Shown here: positions 1 through 7,637 of the stretch, piece by piece
Numbering within the stretch: the first letter of the stretch is position 1
How the letters are laid out: each line of letters starts with the position of its first letter
Assembly: GCA_036558305.1 (NCBI GenBank)
Contig: DATBFX010000253.1
Coordinates: forward strand, 1 to 17,734
Length of the DNA stretch: 17,734 bases
Source of the DNA: DATBFX01 sp036558305
Lineage (GTDB): Bacteria > Chloroflexota > Chloroflexia > Thermomicrobiales > UBA6265
Reading direction: 5' to 3'
Position numbers and translations under genes: made by a program
Notes under the pieces: model-generated
Seen by the model: the letters and a program-made list of their open reading frames with translations, nothing else
The model's database searches: none
Told to the model about the DNA's origin: nothing

Positions 1-639
1 CTACTTGCCGCTCCCGATCGGGAGGTGAACGTCGCGGTGCCCGAGCCCTTCCCGAGGGCAGTTTGGCGACGAATTGCCCGGCAAAACCACCGCGGAACGC
101 CGGTCGCTCTCGGCCCATCCGCCGTCCAGATGCCAAAAGGCCTCGTCGGTGCCGCCACCGTCGTCGCCGTCAACGATCTCCGGGGCGAACCCGCCGAGCG
201 ACCGGTGATCGTGCTGGGCATCTGGTCGCGCCTCGCCGGTTTGAAGGCGAGGGTCGGCGTGCGTGTCTCCCCGCCCGAACAAGGGCCGGCGGCTGAGATT
301 GCGCTGGCGGTGCGGCCGTCGCTGGTGCTCCTGGCCGATCGCTGGCACGAACGCTCATTGGTTGTCGCGACGGCCGATCAGATCGCCGCCGAGCTCGTCG
401 GATTGGCGATTCGGCAAGCGATGCGCAACGGCGACGACGAGGACATCCGCCCGTGGCAGGATCCCGTTGTCCAGCGGGCAACCGAACTCGATCTTGGTGT
501 CCGCATCCCCGACCAAATCGCCATTCGGGCGCGATCGATCGGGAACACGGCCGAGACAACCGACGACCTTCGAGCACTTTTAGCCGATGTTGCCGCGCGA
601 CTCGGCGTCCGAGATTCCGGCGTTGACCGCTTCGCGTGA
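1..639 (+). CDS. Unrecognised protein, 5'-truncated by the window edge
   Basis: The frame is open from base 1 to a TGA at 637-639, giving at least 212 residues. A GTG at 25 could be an internal start (204 residues), but GGGAGG directly abuts it without a proper spacer, so the gene more likely begins upstream of the window. Third codon positions are G/C-rich as in the neighbours, which supports coding. The product looks soluble: no signal peptide or membrane helix is visible, and it alternates hydrophobic strands with Ala/Leu-rich helices. A PSLVLLADRW stretch lies near residue 100. I do not recognise a family and assign no function. It ends 51 bases before uvrC, whose candidate promoter starts 12 bases after this stop, so co-transcription is not certain. 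Confidence 0.6.
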   Translation, partial: LLAAPDREVNVAVPEPFPRAVWRRIARQNHRGTPVALGPSAVQMPKGLVGAATVVAVNDLRGEPAERPVIVLGIWSRLAGLKARVGVRVSPPEQGPAAEIALAVRPSLVLLADRWHERSLVVATADQIAAELVGLAIRQAMRNGDDEDIRPWQDPVVQRATELDLGVRIPDQIAIRARSIGNTAETTDDLRALLADVAARLGVRDSGVDRFA

Positions 640-651
640 GCGTCTTTCGGA

Positions 652-681
652 TTGGGGACGACAGGAGCGGGCTGCTATAGT
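652..681 (+). promoter_or_regulatory. Candidate extended -10 promoter of uvrC
   Basis: A TTGGGG hexamer (652-657) is followed after 18 bases by TATAGT (676-681), five of six matches to the sigma-70 -10 consensus, preceded by TGC as in extended -10 promoters. The predicted transcription start is near 688, only a few bases before the ATG at 691. No Shine-Dalgarno sequence lies in the bases just before that ATG. The arrangement predicts a leaderless or nearly leaderless uvrC mRNA. Confidence 0.5.
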
Positions 682-690
682 TGCCGTGTT

Positions 691-2526
691 ATGACGACTA
701 CGCGACCCGATTTCTCCGACCGGCTCAGCGCTCTTCCCACCCAACCCGGCGTCTACCTGATGAAGGATCGCCGGGGCGACGTCATCTACGTCGGAAAGGC
801 CGCCGCGCTGCGCAACCGGGTCCGCTCCTACTTCCAATCGACCCGCGGCATGGACCCGAAAACGCGCGAGTTGGTCGCCCACATCACCGACTTCGAGGTG
901 ATCCGCACCGACACGCCGACCGAGGCGCTGATCCTCGAAAACGAGTTGATCAAGCGGTACCAACCCAAATACAACGTCATGCTGAAGGACAGCAAGACGT
1001 ATCCGTACCTGAAGATCACCAACGAAGAGTGGCCGCGAATCATCTCGACGCGGCGGATCGTCGACGACGGCGGTCGCTACTTCGGGCCGTACACGTCGGC
1101 CGGTCTCGCCTACCGCACCCTCAACCTGCTCAACCGACTCTTTCCCTACCGCAAGTGCGAAAAGAAGATCACCGGTCACGACGAGGTTTGCCTCTACTAC
1201 CACATGCACCAGTGTCTGGCACCCTGCATCGCCGCCACCGACCACGAGACCTACGGGCAGGCAGTCGATCGCGCCGCGCTCCTGTTGAGCGGTCGTGGGG
1301 ACGAGATCCTGCCGCCGCTCGAAGAGGAGATGAACCAGGCCGCCGACGCCTGGAACTTCGAGCGGGCCGCCGAGTTGCGCGACCGCATCTCGGCCGTCAG
1401 GCACGTCCTGGAGCGGCAAAAGGTCGTTAGTCCGAACGGCACGAATGCGGACGTGATCGCGGTCGCCCAGGGCGCGGGCGGCGACGCCGGCATCCAGGTC
1501 GGGTTCCTCCGCAACGGGAAGATCCTCGGTTCGGAATTCTTCCCGATGCGGGCCACCGTCGAGGACACGCCGCAGCAGATTTTGTCGGGTTTCGTCTCCC
1601 AGTTCTACGCGGAGGCGGCGATGGTGCCGCCGGTCGTCATGCTCGAACACCCGCTCCCGGAGGGGGAGACGGCGATCATCGCGGACTGGCTGCGGGACCG
1701 GCGCGGCGGGAAGGTCGAGTTGGCGGTGCCGCAACGCGGGCAAAAGCGGGCGCTGGTCGAGATGGTCGCCAAGAGCGCGGTCGACAACCTGGAGCAGAGT
1801 CGCCTCAAATTCCTCTCCGACGAGCAGAAGCTGACGGCGGCGATGGCCGAGCTCGCCGATGCCCTGGATCTGCCGCGGCTGCCGCGGCGGATCGAGTGTT
1901 TCGACATCTCGAACCTGCACGGGACAAATCCGGTCGCGAGTATGGTCGTGTTCGAAGACGGCAGGCCGGCCAAACGGGAGTACCGCCGGTTCACGATCAA
2001 GACCGTCGTCGGCTCCAACGACTTCGCGATGATGAAGGAAGTCGTCCGCCGCCGCTTCCGGCGCGCCGCCGAAGCGGACGAGGAGACGCAGGGGAAGTGG
2101 ACGGCGCTGCCCGATCTGGTCATCGTCGACGGAGGCAAGGGGCAACTGAATGCGGCGTTGGAGGCGCTTGAAGAAGTCGGGATGACGGTGCCGATCGCCG
2201 GGCTCGCCAAGGAGAATGAAGAATTGTTCTTACCCGGCCAACCGTTTCCCATCATCCTGCCGCGGGACGCGCAGGCGTTGTTCCTCATCCAGCGGGTGCG
2301 GGACGAAGCGCACCGGTTCGCGGTTTCGTTCCATCGGGACCGGCGCTCGAAGGCGTCGGTGCGGTCGGTGCTCGACGAGGTGAAGGGGATCGGGCCGAAG
2401 CGGAAGCAGGCGCTGATCAGGCACTTCGGGTCGGTCAAGGCGATCAAGGAGGCATCGGAAGCGGATTTGACCGCGGTGGATGGGATCACGCCCGCGCTCG
2501 CCGCCCAGATCAAGGCGCAACTGTAG
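691..2526 (+). CDS. uvrC: UvrABC system protein C (excinuclease subunit C)
   Basis: UvrC makes both incisions around a DNA lesion in nucleotide excision repair, recruited by UvrB on damaged DNA. From the ATG at 691 it is 611 residues, matching the usual ~610. Domains in order: GIY-YIG nuclease (GVY at 20-22, YVGKA at 33-37, catalytic-type Glu at 83); a four-Cys cluster at 156, 167, 175 and 179, matching the reported UvrC iron-sulfur site; a UVR domain that binds UvrB (about 208-243); the RNase H-like nuclease with the DDH triad (Asp405, Asp480, His541); and a C-terminal double helix-hairpin-helix (about 557-611). A TTG at 652 would add 13 residues unlike the family, so 691 is preferred. tsaC follows with no gap. 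All key residues are present. Confidence 0.97.
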   Translation: MTTTRPDFSDRLSALPTQPGVYLMKDRRGDVIYVGKAAALRNRVRSYFQSTRGMDPKTRELVAHITDFEVIRTDTPTEALILENELIKRYQPKYNVMLKDSKTYPYLKITNEEWPRIISTRRIVDDGGRYFGPYTSAGLAYRTLNLLNRLFPYRKCEKKITGHDEVCLYYHMHQCLAPCIAATDHETYGQAVDRAALLLSGRGDEILPPLEEEMNQAADAWNFERAAELRDRISAVRHVLERQKVVSPNGTNADVIAVAQGAGGDAGIQVGFLRNGKILGSEFFPMRATVEDTPQQILSGFVSQFYAEAAMVPPVVMLEHPLPEGETAIIADWLRDRRGGKVELAVPQRGQKRALVEMVAKSAVDNLEQSRLKFLSDEQKLTAAMAELADALDLPRLPRRIECFDISNLHGTNPVASMVVFEDGRPAKREYRRFTIKTVVGSNDFAMMKEVVRRRFRRAAEADEETQGKWTALPDLVIVDGGKGQLNAALEALEEVGMTVPIAGLAKENEELFLPGQPFPIILPRDAQALFLIQRVRDEAHRFAVSFHRDRRSKASVRSVLDEVKGIGPKRKQALIRHFGSVKAIKEASEADLTAVDGITPALAAQIKAQL

Positions 2527-3258
2527 ATGCGCGAGAATCCGCTCACCAACGATCGGAGTTTCGACCCCGGACTCGATCACATCCTCCCGCGATCCGAAGC
2601 AGACGGTCGCGAGGAACCACGCACCGTCGTCCTGCCGAGTTCGGCTCCGAGCGCGATCGAATGGGCGGCCGAGCGGCTGGTCGCCGGCGGCGTGATCGCC
2701 CTGCCGACCGACACGGTCTATGGGGTCGCGGCGTCGCTGGCGCACGAGGAGGCGCTGCAACGGCTGTTTGCGATCAAGCGGCGGCCGGAGGAGCGCGTCC
2801 TGCCGGTCCTGATTTCGTCGACCGACGCGCTCACCCGCCTCGCTGCCCGCGTCTCCGACGACGTGCTGCTGCTGCTCGATCGCTACTGGCCGGGTCCGTT
2901 GACGGTGGTGATTCCGGCCCGTGAAGGGATGCCGTCGCTGGTGACGGGACCGGGGGACACGGTCGGCGTCCGTCTGCCGAACCATCCGCTGGCGATCGAG
3001 GTGATCGACAAGGCCGGCGGTGCCATCGCCTGTACCAGCGCCAACCGATCGGGCGAACCGCCGGCGCGCTCGGCGGACGAGGTCGCGGAGTCCATCGGTC
3101 CCGAACTCGATCTCGTTCTCGACGGCGGGCTGACGCCGGGTGGTGTCCCGTCGACCGTGATCGCCATCGCGAGCGACGCGGTCCGCGTTCTCCGGGAAGG
3201 CGCCATCCCGGCGGAGCATCTGCTCGCGACCTGGCGCGAACTCGTCCGCGGCGCGTGA
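2527..3258 (+). CDS. tsaC: L-threonylcarbamoyladenylate synthase (TsaC/Sua5/YrdC family)
   Basis: The family makes threonylcarbamoyl-AMP from threonine, bicarbonate and ATP, the first step of the t6A37 modification of ANN-decoding tRNAs in the cytoplasm. The 243-residue product has a YrdC domain at about 40-232: PTDTVYG (60-66), the IKRRP nucleotide-binding stretch (83-87), WPGPLT (121-126), SANRSGEP (171-178), STVI (209-212) and the terminal REGAI (223-227). It has no second Sua5 domain, so it is TsaC-sized, with about 35 extra N-terminal residues of no recognised function. The ATG follows the uvrC TAG directly, so translational coupling is likely. An in-frame internal start near residue 37 cannot be excluded. 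Confidence 0.93.
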   Translation: MRENPLTNDRSFDPGLDHILPRSEADGREEPRTVVLPSSAPSAIEWAAERLVAGGVIALPTDTVYGVAASLAHEEALQRLFAIKRRPEERVLPVLISSTDALTRLAARVSDDVLLLLDRYWPGPLTVVIPAREGMPSLVTGPGDTVGVRLPNHPLAIEVIDKAGGAIACTSANRSGEPPARSADEVAESIGPELDLVLDGGLTPGGVPSTVIAIASDAVRVLREGAIPAEHLLATWRELVRGA

Positions 3259-3282
3259 CGAGATGCCCCGGTTCGGAGTAGG

Positions 3283-4263
3283 ATGCTCCGCGTGACGACC
3301 ACCAGTGAGGATTCGCGGCCGATGGGAATCGACACCGGATCGCCTGCCAAGACGCAGGTCACCTCGACCGCTCCCGCCTCCCAGGGACCGATCGTGCCGG
3401 TGAACCGGACCGCTCATTCGCCCGGCGCGACGATGGAGATCGTTCGCCAGCCGACCTACGGCCAGGGCATCGTCGTCAGTCTCGTCGTCGCGGCGGCGCT
3501 CCTGGTCCTGGCGATCCTGGCGATCCGCGACGAAGCGAGTACCGGTCTGCCGCTGACAGAGACGACCGGTCCGCTCTACTGGATCCTGGCGGTGCTGGTC
3601 GCCATCGGCGCGGCGATCGGCGCCGAGTTCTCCGAGGTGACGGCGGCGCGGGCGGCGGAGTCGCTCGGTCAACCGCGCAAGGCCTCGACGCTGCCGACGG
3701 CCTGGGCGGTGCCGCTGGTGGCGACGATTGCGGCGATCCTCCTCGTGGCGACCCTCCACAACACGGTCATGCTCGTCGCCGGTCCGGCGATCGCCTTTTT
3801 CGGCGTCGCCGGCGCCCTCCTCTCCCGCGATCTGCTCGACGACGCGACCGAGGCCTCGACCCGCACGGCGGCGACGATCCACACCTTCGTCATCCACGTG
3901 GTGGCGTTCCTGGCCCTCAGCGGGGTCTACCTCAACAAGATGACGAGTTGGGTCTCGGCACCGCTCGTCGGGATCTTCGCCGGCATCTTGATCCTCGAAA
4001 CACTCGAACGCGGCCACGCAACGCGCGTCCAGCGCATCTTCTACGCGATCCTGGGGGGTGCGGTGATGGCCGAGGCGACGATCGCCGTCAACTGGTGGCC
4101 CACCTATGGCTGGACCGGCGGTGCCGTCCTGTTGGTCTGTTTCTACGTCATCGCCGGTGTCCTGCTCGCCCGGACGCAGCGCAGTGCGTTGCGGACGCGC
4201 GACCTCGTCGAGTTCGGCGCCGTCGGCGGGGCGGCACTCCTCATCCTCGCCCTGACGGCCTGA
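3283..4263 (+). CDS. Nine-helix integral membrane protein of unknown function
   Basis: This 326-residue product has a polar, Ser/Thr/Pro-rich N-terminus (1-60), then about nine hydrophobic segments (near 62-81, 97-115, 138-157, 161-180, 198-216, 225-241, 252-270, 276-296 and 308-325). It has no signal peptide and no catalytic or transporter motif that I recognise. It may belong to one of the Chloroflexota-type membrane DUF families (DUF5656-like is a guess). Start choice is uncertain: ATG 3283 has GGAG four bases upstream; GTG 3292 has AGGA eight bases upstream; ATG 3319 has GAGGA ten bases upstream. It lies 24 bases after tsaC and 21 bases before a small coiled-coil gene, inside the uvrC-rph run. 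Membrane location is clear; the role is not. Confidence 0.8.
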   Translation: MLRVTTTSEDSRPMGIDTGSPAKTQVTSTAPASQGPIVPVNRTAHSPGATMEIVRQPTYGQGIVVSLVVAAALLVLAILAIRDEASTGLPLTETTGPLYWILAVLVAIGAAIGAEFSEVTAARAAESLGQPRKASTLPTAWAVPLVATIAAILLVATLHNTVMLVAGPAIAFFGVAGALLSRDLLDDATEASTRTAATIHTFVIHVVAFLALSGVYLNKMTSWVSAPLVGIFAGILILETLERGHATRVQRIFYAILGGAVMAEATIAVNWWPTYGWTGGAVLLVCFYVIAGVLLARTQRSALRTRDLVEFGAVGGAALLILALTA

Positions 4264-4266
4264 TCC

Positions 4267-4274
4267 GAGGAGGT
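4267..4274 (+). promoter_or_regulatory. Ribosome binding site deciding a TTG start
   Basis: GAGGAGGT is a strong Shine-Dalgarno sequence ten bases upstream of the TTG at 4285. No ATG or GTG lies in frame nearby. The site supports translation of the small downstream ORF from TTG. Confidence 0.6.
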
Positions 4275-4284
4275 CGCATCACGC

Positions 4285-4479
4285 TTGGCCACATCCACGT
4301 CCGGCTCCGGTTCGGATGCCGATCGCTACGCGCTCTACGACGAGTTGGACCGGCTGGAAGAGTTGCTGGAAGACATGGCCGCCCTCGGCGTCACGTCCGC
4401 CGACGAGGCCGAGCGGCGCATCGCCGCACTCAACGATCGCATCGACGCGCTGGAAGCGGCGGAGGGATCGTCGGAATGA
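4285..4479 (+). CDS. Small acidic coiled-coil protein (64 residues)
   Basis: The ORF starts at TTG 4285 behind a strong Shine-Dalgarno sequence and ends 28 bases before rarA. After a Ser/Gly-rich head (1-12) the product is a charged helix: residues 15-34 and 40-59 carry heptad-like Leu/Ala/Ile spacing with many Glu, Asp and Arg, giving an exonuclease VII small subunit-like or helical-hairpin appearance. It has no membrane segment, signal peptide or cysteine. I do not recognise a family. Its position between a membrane protein and rarA suggests co-expression with both. A dimerising or adaptor role is inference from the coiled coil only. The ORF is short, but the ribosome binding site and codon pattern support it. 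Confidence 0.65.
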   Translation: MATSTSGSGSDADRYALYDELDRLEELLEDMAALGVTSADEAERRIAALNDRIDALEAAEGSSE

Positions 4480-4507
4480 GTCGAGCGCCCGACCGGGGAC
4501 GTCGCTG

Positions 4508-5869
4508 GTGAGTCTCGACCTCTTCGAGGCGAACCGCCGCGAGCAGATCGCCACCCGAGCGCCGCTGGCGACGCGGATGCGTCCGCGATCGCTCGACGAG
4601 CTCGTCGGTCAAGAGGAGGTCGTCGGCCCCGGCACGCTGCTGCGGCGTGCCATCGAGGCGGACCGCCTCTCGTCGCTGATCCTCTGGGGTCCGCCCGGTT
4701 CCGGTAAGACGACGCTGGCCCGGATCGTCGCCGCGACGACGAAGGCGCATTTCGCCGCGGTCAGCGCGGTCACGTCGGGCGTCGCCGACCTCAGGACCGC
4801 GATCAAGGAGGCCGGCGATCGCCTCGGCATGCACGGGCAGCGGACCGTCCTCTTCATCGACGAGATCCACCGCTTCAATAAAGCCCAGCAGGACGCGATC
4901 CTGCCCCACGTCGAGGACGGCACGGTCATCCTGATCGGGGCGACGACCGAAAATCCGTCGTTCGAAGTCAACTCGCCGCTTCTTTCGCGCTCGCGGGTGA
5001 TCGTCCTCCGAGCCCTGACCGACGACGACGTGCGGACGATCGTGCTGCGGGCACTCTCGGACGAGGAACGGGGTCTGGGCGGCCAAAACCTGACGATCGA
5101 CGACGAGGCGCTCGACTTCCTGGTCAACATCGCGAACGGCGACGCCCGCTTCGCCCTCAGCACGCTCGAATTCGCGGCGACCGGCGCCGGATATGGCGAT
5201 CGCCGGGTGGTCGCCGCCGAGTTGGTCGGCGAGGCGGCGCAGCGCCGGGCCGGTACCTACGACAAGGGGGGCGACGATCACTACGACGCGATCTCGGCGC
5301 TCCACAAGACGATTCGCGGTTCGGACCCCGACGCGGCACTCTACTGGCTCGCCCGGATGCTGGAACGGGGCGACGATCCACTCTACGTCGCGCGCCGCCT
5401 CGTCCGCTTCGCCTCCGAGGACGTCGGTCTGGCCGATCCGTCGGCATTGACACTGGCGATGGCCGCCCAGCAGGCCGTCCATTTCATCGGATTACCCGAA
5501 GGAGCATTGGCGCTGGCAGAACTCGTCGTCTACCTCTCGCTGGCGCCGAAGAGCAACGCGGTCTATCGCGCCTACGGAGCAGCCCAGGACGACGTCGCTT
5601 CGACCCGGAACGATCCGGTGCCACTCCATCTCCGGAACGCGCCGACCCGTTTGATGCAGGACCTCGGCTACGGCAAGGGCTACCGTTACGCGCACGACTT
5701 CGCCGGCGGCGTCGTGGCGCAGCAGAATCTGCCCGACAACCTGGCCGGTCGCCGCTATTACGAGCCGACCGACCGCGGTTTCGAACGCGAACTCACGACG
5801 CGGCTACAGGAGATCCGACGGGTCTACACCGAGGCAGCCGCCCAATCAGAACGGACCGATTCCGCATGA
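4508..5869 (+). CDS. rarA: Replication-associated recombination protein A (RarA/MgsA AAA+ ATPase)
   Basis: RarA is a clamp-loader-like AAA+ ATPase that acts at stalled replication forks. From GTG 4508 the product is 453 residues and opens with the family N-terminus (SLDLFEANR). Walker A GPPGSGKTT is at 61-69, Walker B LFIDEIHRF at 115-123, sensor 1 GATTENPSF at 144-152, with arginine-finger candidates in SRSRV (160-164). The C-terminal MgsA tetramerisation region runs from about 258 to 430 (SEDVGLADP at 303-311, APKSNAVYRA at 346-355). The open frame extends upstream to 4316, but that part overlaps the small coiled-coil gene and does not look like RarA. GGGGA lies about eight bases before the GTG. 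The stop overlaps the rph start as ATGA. Confidence 0.95.
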   Translation: MSLDLFEANRREQIATRAPLATRMRPRSLDELVGQEEVVGPGTLLRRAIEADRLSSLILWGPPGSGKTTLARIVAATTKAHFAAVSAVTSGVADLRTAIKEAGDRLGMHGQRTVLFIDEIHRFNKAQQDAILPHVEDGTVILIGATTENPSFEVNSPLLSRSRVIVLRALTDDDVRTIVLRALSDEERGLGGQNLTIDDEALDFLVNIANGDARFALSTLEFAATGAGYGDRRVVAAELVGEAAQRRAGTYDKGGDDHYDAISALHKTIRGSDPDAALYWLARMLERGDDPLYVARRLVRFASEDVGLADPSALTLAMAAQQAVHFIGLPEGALALAELVVYLSLAPKSNAVYRAYGAAQDDVASTRNDPVPLHLRNAPTRLMQDLGYGKGYRYAHDFAGGVVAQQNLPDNLAGRRYYEPTDRGFERELTTRLQEIRRVYTEAAAQSERTDSA

Positions 5870-6609
5870 CCGCCCAGGCCCCCGCAATCACCCGCGCATT
5901 CGACCGCGGGGCAGAACACCTCCGCCCCCTCGAGATCATCCCCAACGCGGCGCCGTATGCGGAAGGCTCCGCGTTGATCAAGTTGGGACGGACGCACGTT
6001 CTCTGTGCGGCGACGGTCGAAGAACGCGTCCCGCGGTGGCTCGCGAACAAGGGGAGCGGTTGGATCACCGCCGAATACTCGATGCTGCCGCGGGCGACGC
6101 GCGAGCGCACCGCGCGAGAGGCGACGATCGGCAAGCAGGGCGGACGGACGGTCGAGATCCAGCGATTGATCGGTCGCTCGTTGCGCGCGGTGGTCGATCT
6201 CCAGGCGCTGGGCGAGAAGCAGGTCATCCTCGATTGCGATGTACTTCTGGCGGACGGGGGAACCCGCTGCGCCGCGATAACCGGATCGTTCGTCGCCCTG
6301 GCGCTGGCGATCCGCCGCCTGATGGAGATGAAGCGGCTCAAGCGAGACCCGATCCGGAACGCGGTCGCCGCCGTCAGCGTCGGCATCGTCCGCGGCGTCC
6401 CACTGCTCGACCTCGACTACGACGAGGACTCGGCGGCCGACGTCGACGGCAACATCGTCATGACCGACGCCCACGCCTTCGTCGAAATCCAGGGCACGGC
6501 GGAACGATCGCCGTTTTTGCCGGCGACCCTGGACGAATTGCTCGTGCTGGCCAGCACGGGGTTGGATCAGCTTTTCGCGGCGCAACGCGCGGCGATTGCT
6601 CGCGCCTGA
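5866..6609 (+). CDS. rph: Ribonuclease PH
   Basis: RNase PH is a phosphate-dependent 3'-5' exoribonuclease that trims tRNA 3' ends, releasing nucleoside diphosphates; it forms a hexameric ring. The 247-residue product is of normal length. Visible family features are LRPLEI near 19-24, GRTHVLCAATVEE (41-53), the MLPRATRERTARE region (73-85), the phosphate-binding GGTR (131-134) with ITGSFVAL (138-145), and the acidic active-site stretch LDLDYDEDSAADVDGN (181-196). The usual N-terminal DGR motif reads FDRG here, a small departure of uncertain effect. The start ATG overlaps the rarA stop by four bases. The gene ends the first plus-strand run at a shared convergent hairpin. Confidence 0.95.
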   Translation: MTAQAPAITRAFDRGAEHLRPLEIIPNAAPYAEGSALIKLGRTHVLCAATVEERVPRWLANKGSGWITAEYSMLPRATRERTAREATIGKQGGRTVEIQRLIGRSLRAVVDLQALGEKQVILDCDVLLADGGTRCAAITGSFVALALAIRRLMEMKRLKRDPIRNAVAAVSVGIVRGVPLLDLDYDEDSAADVDGNIVMTDAHAFVEIQGTAERSPFLPATLDELLVLASTGLDQLFAAQRAAIARA

Positions 6610-6634
6610 GCGGGTCGATCAGGCGTCGACCCGC
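6610..6634. terminator. Hairpin at the convergent rph / DUF6510 junction
   Basis: GCGGGTCGA (6610-6618) and TCGACCCGC (6626-6634) form a perfect 9-bp GC-rich stem around a 7-base loop. It begins right after the rph stop, and the stop codon of the opposing gene lies in the loop, so the stem also encodes that protein's last residues. Neither strand has a following U-tract, so it is a terminator-like or mRNA-end-stabilising structure acting in both directions, not a classical intrinsic terminator. Confidence 0.5.
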
Positions 6635-6885
6635 AGCACGCTCATCCCACGCAGATCGAGCCAGTAACCAGTGGCGACGCGGGAGACGCGGATGAGCGCG
6701 GTGTCGCATCCGGCGCAGCGCAGGATGATCCCCATCTCCCGGCCGTACGCGGGGAGGGCGCCGACGGGGGCGACCGTACCGCAACCGGCGCACACCGCGT
6801 GGGCGGTCGTGACGTCGAAGGAAAACAGTTCGGCCAGCGGACCGGCGGCCGCGTTGCCGTCCAGGCGTCGTTCGGCGTCGTCCAT
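6619..6885 (-). CDS. DUF6510-type zinc-ribbon protein
   Basis: The 88-residue product has paired CxxC knuckles at Cys32/Cys35 and Cys57/Cys60, a compact zinc-ribbon layout. Its N-terminus (LDGNAAAGPLAELF, 8-21) and C-terminus (YWLDLRGM, 74-81) match what I recall of the DUF6510 family, usually found beside sulfite-oxidase-like and ferredoxin-reductase-like genes. No function is established for that family. GGGAGG (6897-6892) lies six bases before the ATG at 6885, within the last codons of the reductase gene, so translation is probably coupled. Metal binding is inferred from the cysteines; a role as an assembly factor or small partner of the molybdoenzyme is a guess from position. Confidence 0.85.
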   Translation of the reverse strand: MDDAERRLDGNAAAGPLAELFSFDVTTAHAVCAGCGTVAPVGALPAYGREMGIILRCAGCDTALIRVSRVATGYWLDLRGMSVLRVDA

Positions 6886-6887
6886 GG

Positions 6888-7637
6888 TTAGCCTCCCGAG
6901 GGACCGAAGCGCTCGGTTTTGACACGAGCGGGGTCGTGCCCGAGCGCGACGAGCGTCGAGGCGACCGTCTCCACCAGTCGCGTCGGTCCGCAGACGTAGA
7001 CAAGAGGGTGATCCAGCGGCGGCCAGGCGACCTCGGCCAGCATCGACTCGTCGATCCGACGACGGTACCCGGTCCAGTCCGGCGGCTGCGTACGGGTCAG
7101 GGTAAGGCGCACGTCGACCGTGCCGTCGACGGCGAGGCGGCCGAGTTCATCGCGGTAAATGATGTCATCGGCGGTGCGCGAGGAGTAGAGGAGGCGAGTC
7201 GGCACTCCGTTATCGGTCGCCGCGCGGTGGCGAAGGATCGCCATCAGCGGCACGACGCCGGAACCGCCGCCGACGAGGAGGAGCGGACCACCGTCGGCGA
7301 TGTCCCAGGTGAAATAGCCGCCGATCGGTCCACGCAATTCGAGTTTGTCTCCGGGCCGCAATTCTTCGGTCAGGTACGGCGAGACTTCGCCGTCCTCGAG
7401 CCGCTCGACGGTCAATTCGACGCGCCTTCCCATGGGGGCCGAGGCGATCGAATAGCTGCGTTGCGCCTGGTAACCGTCCTCGGCGGTCAACCGCACGTCG
7501 ACGTGTTGACCGGGGAGATGCCTGCCCCAGCCAGGAACCGTGAGGACGAGCGTCTTCGTGCGCGGCGTCTCGGCGACCGTCTCGACGACGTCGGCGAGTT
7601 GCCAGGTCAATCGCCCCAATACCGCTGCTCCTGCCAC
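6888..7637 (-). CDS. Ferredoxin-NADP reductase-like FAD/NAD(P) oxidoreductase
   Basis: The product belongs to the ferredoxin-NADP reductase superfamily and should move electrons between NAD(P)H, flavin and a partner. An FAD domain comes first (LPGQHVDVRL 41-50; RSYSIAS 60-66, the flavin-binding RxYS motif), then an NAD(P) domain (GGGSGVVPL 123-131; CGP 216-218) and a C-terminal ERFGPSG. It ends there at 249 residues, with no 2Fe-2S domain. It overlaps the end of the sulfite-oxidase-like gene, so it is the likely reductase of that molybdoenzyme. The GTG at 7637 has no Shine-Dalgarno sequence; a TTG at 7619 with AGGAG upstream (243 residues) is an equally good start. Confidence 0.92.
   Translation of the reverse strand: MAGAAVLGRLTWQLADVVETVAETPRTKTLVLTVPGWGRHLPGQHVDVRLTAEDGYQAQRSYSIASAPMGRRVELTVERLEDGEVSPYLTEELRPGDKLELRGPIGGYFTWDIADGGPLLLVGGGSGVVPLMAILRHRAATDNGVPTRLLYSSRTADDIIYRDELGRLAVDGTVDVRLTLTRTQPPDWTGYRRRIDESMLAEVAWPPLDHPLVYVCGPTRLVETVASTLVALGHDPARVKTERFGPSGG

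Noticed and set aside
580..2145. A 521-residue open frame antisense to uvrC
   Set aside because: It is a mirror of the GC-rich uvrC codons, rich in Arg/Asp/Gly low-complexity sequence and without any family motif.
3255..3292. A second leaderless-type promoter (GTGACG, 18 bases, TAGGAT) before the membrane protein gene
   Set aside because: The TAGGAT overlaps GGAG/AGGA, which works as a Shine-Dalgarno sequence for the ATG at 3283 or the GTG at 3292, and the hexamers are weak. Read-through from uvrC-tsaC is simpler.
2230..4017. A 595-residue minus-strand open frame across uvrC, tsaC and the membrane protein gene
   Set aside because: It crosses three well-supported plus-strand genes and consists of Arg/Asp/His-rich shadow sequence.
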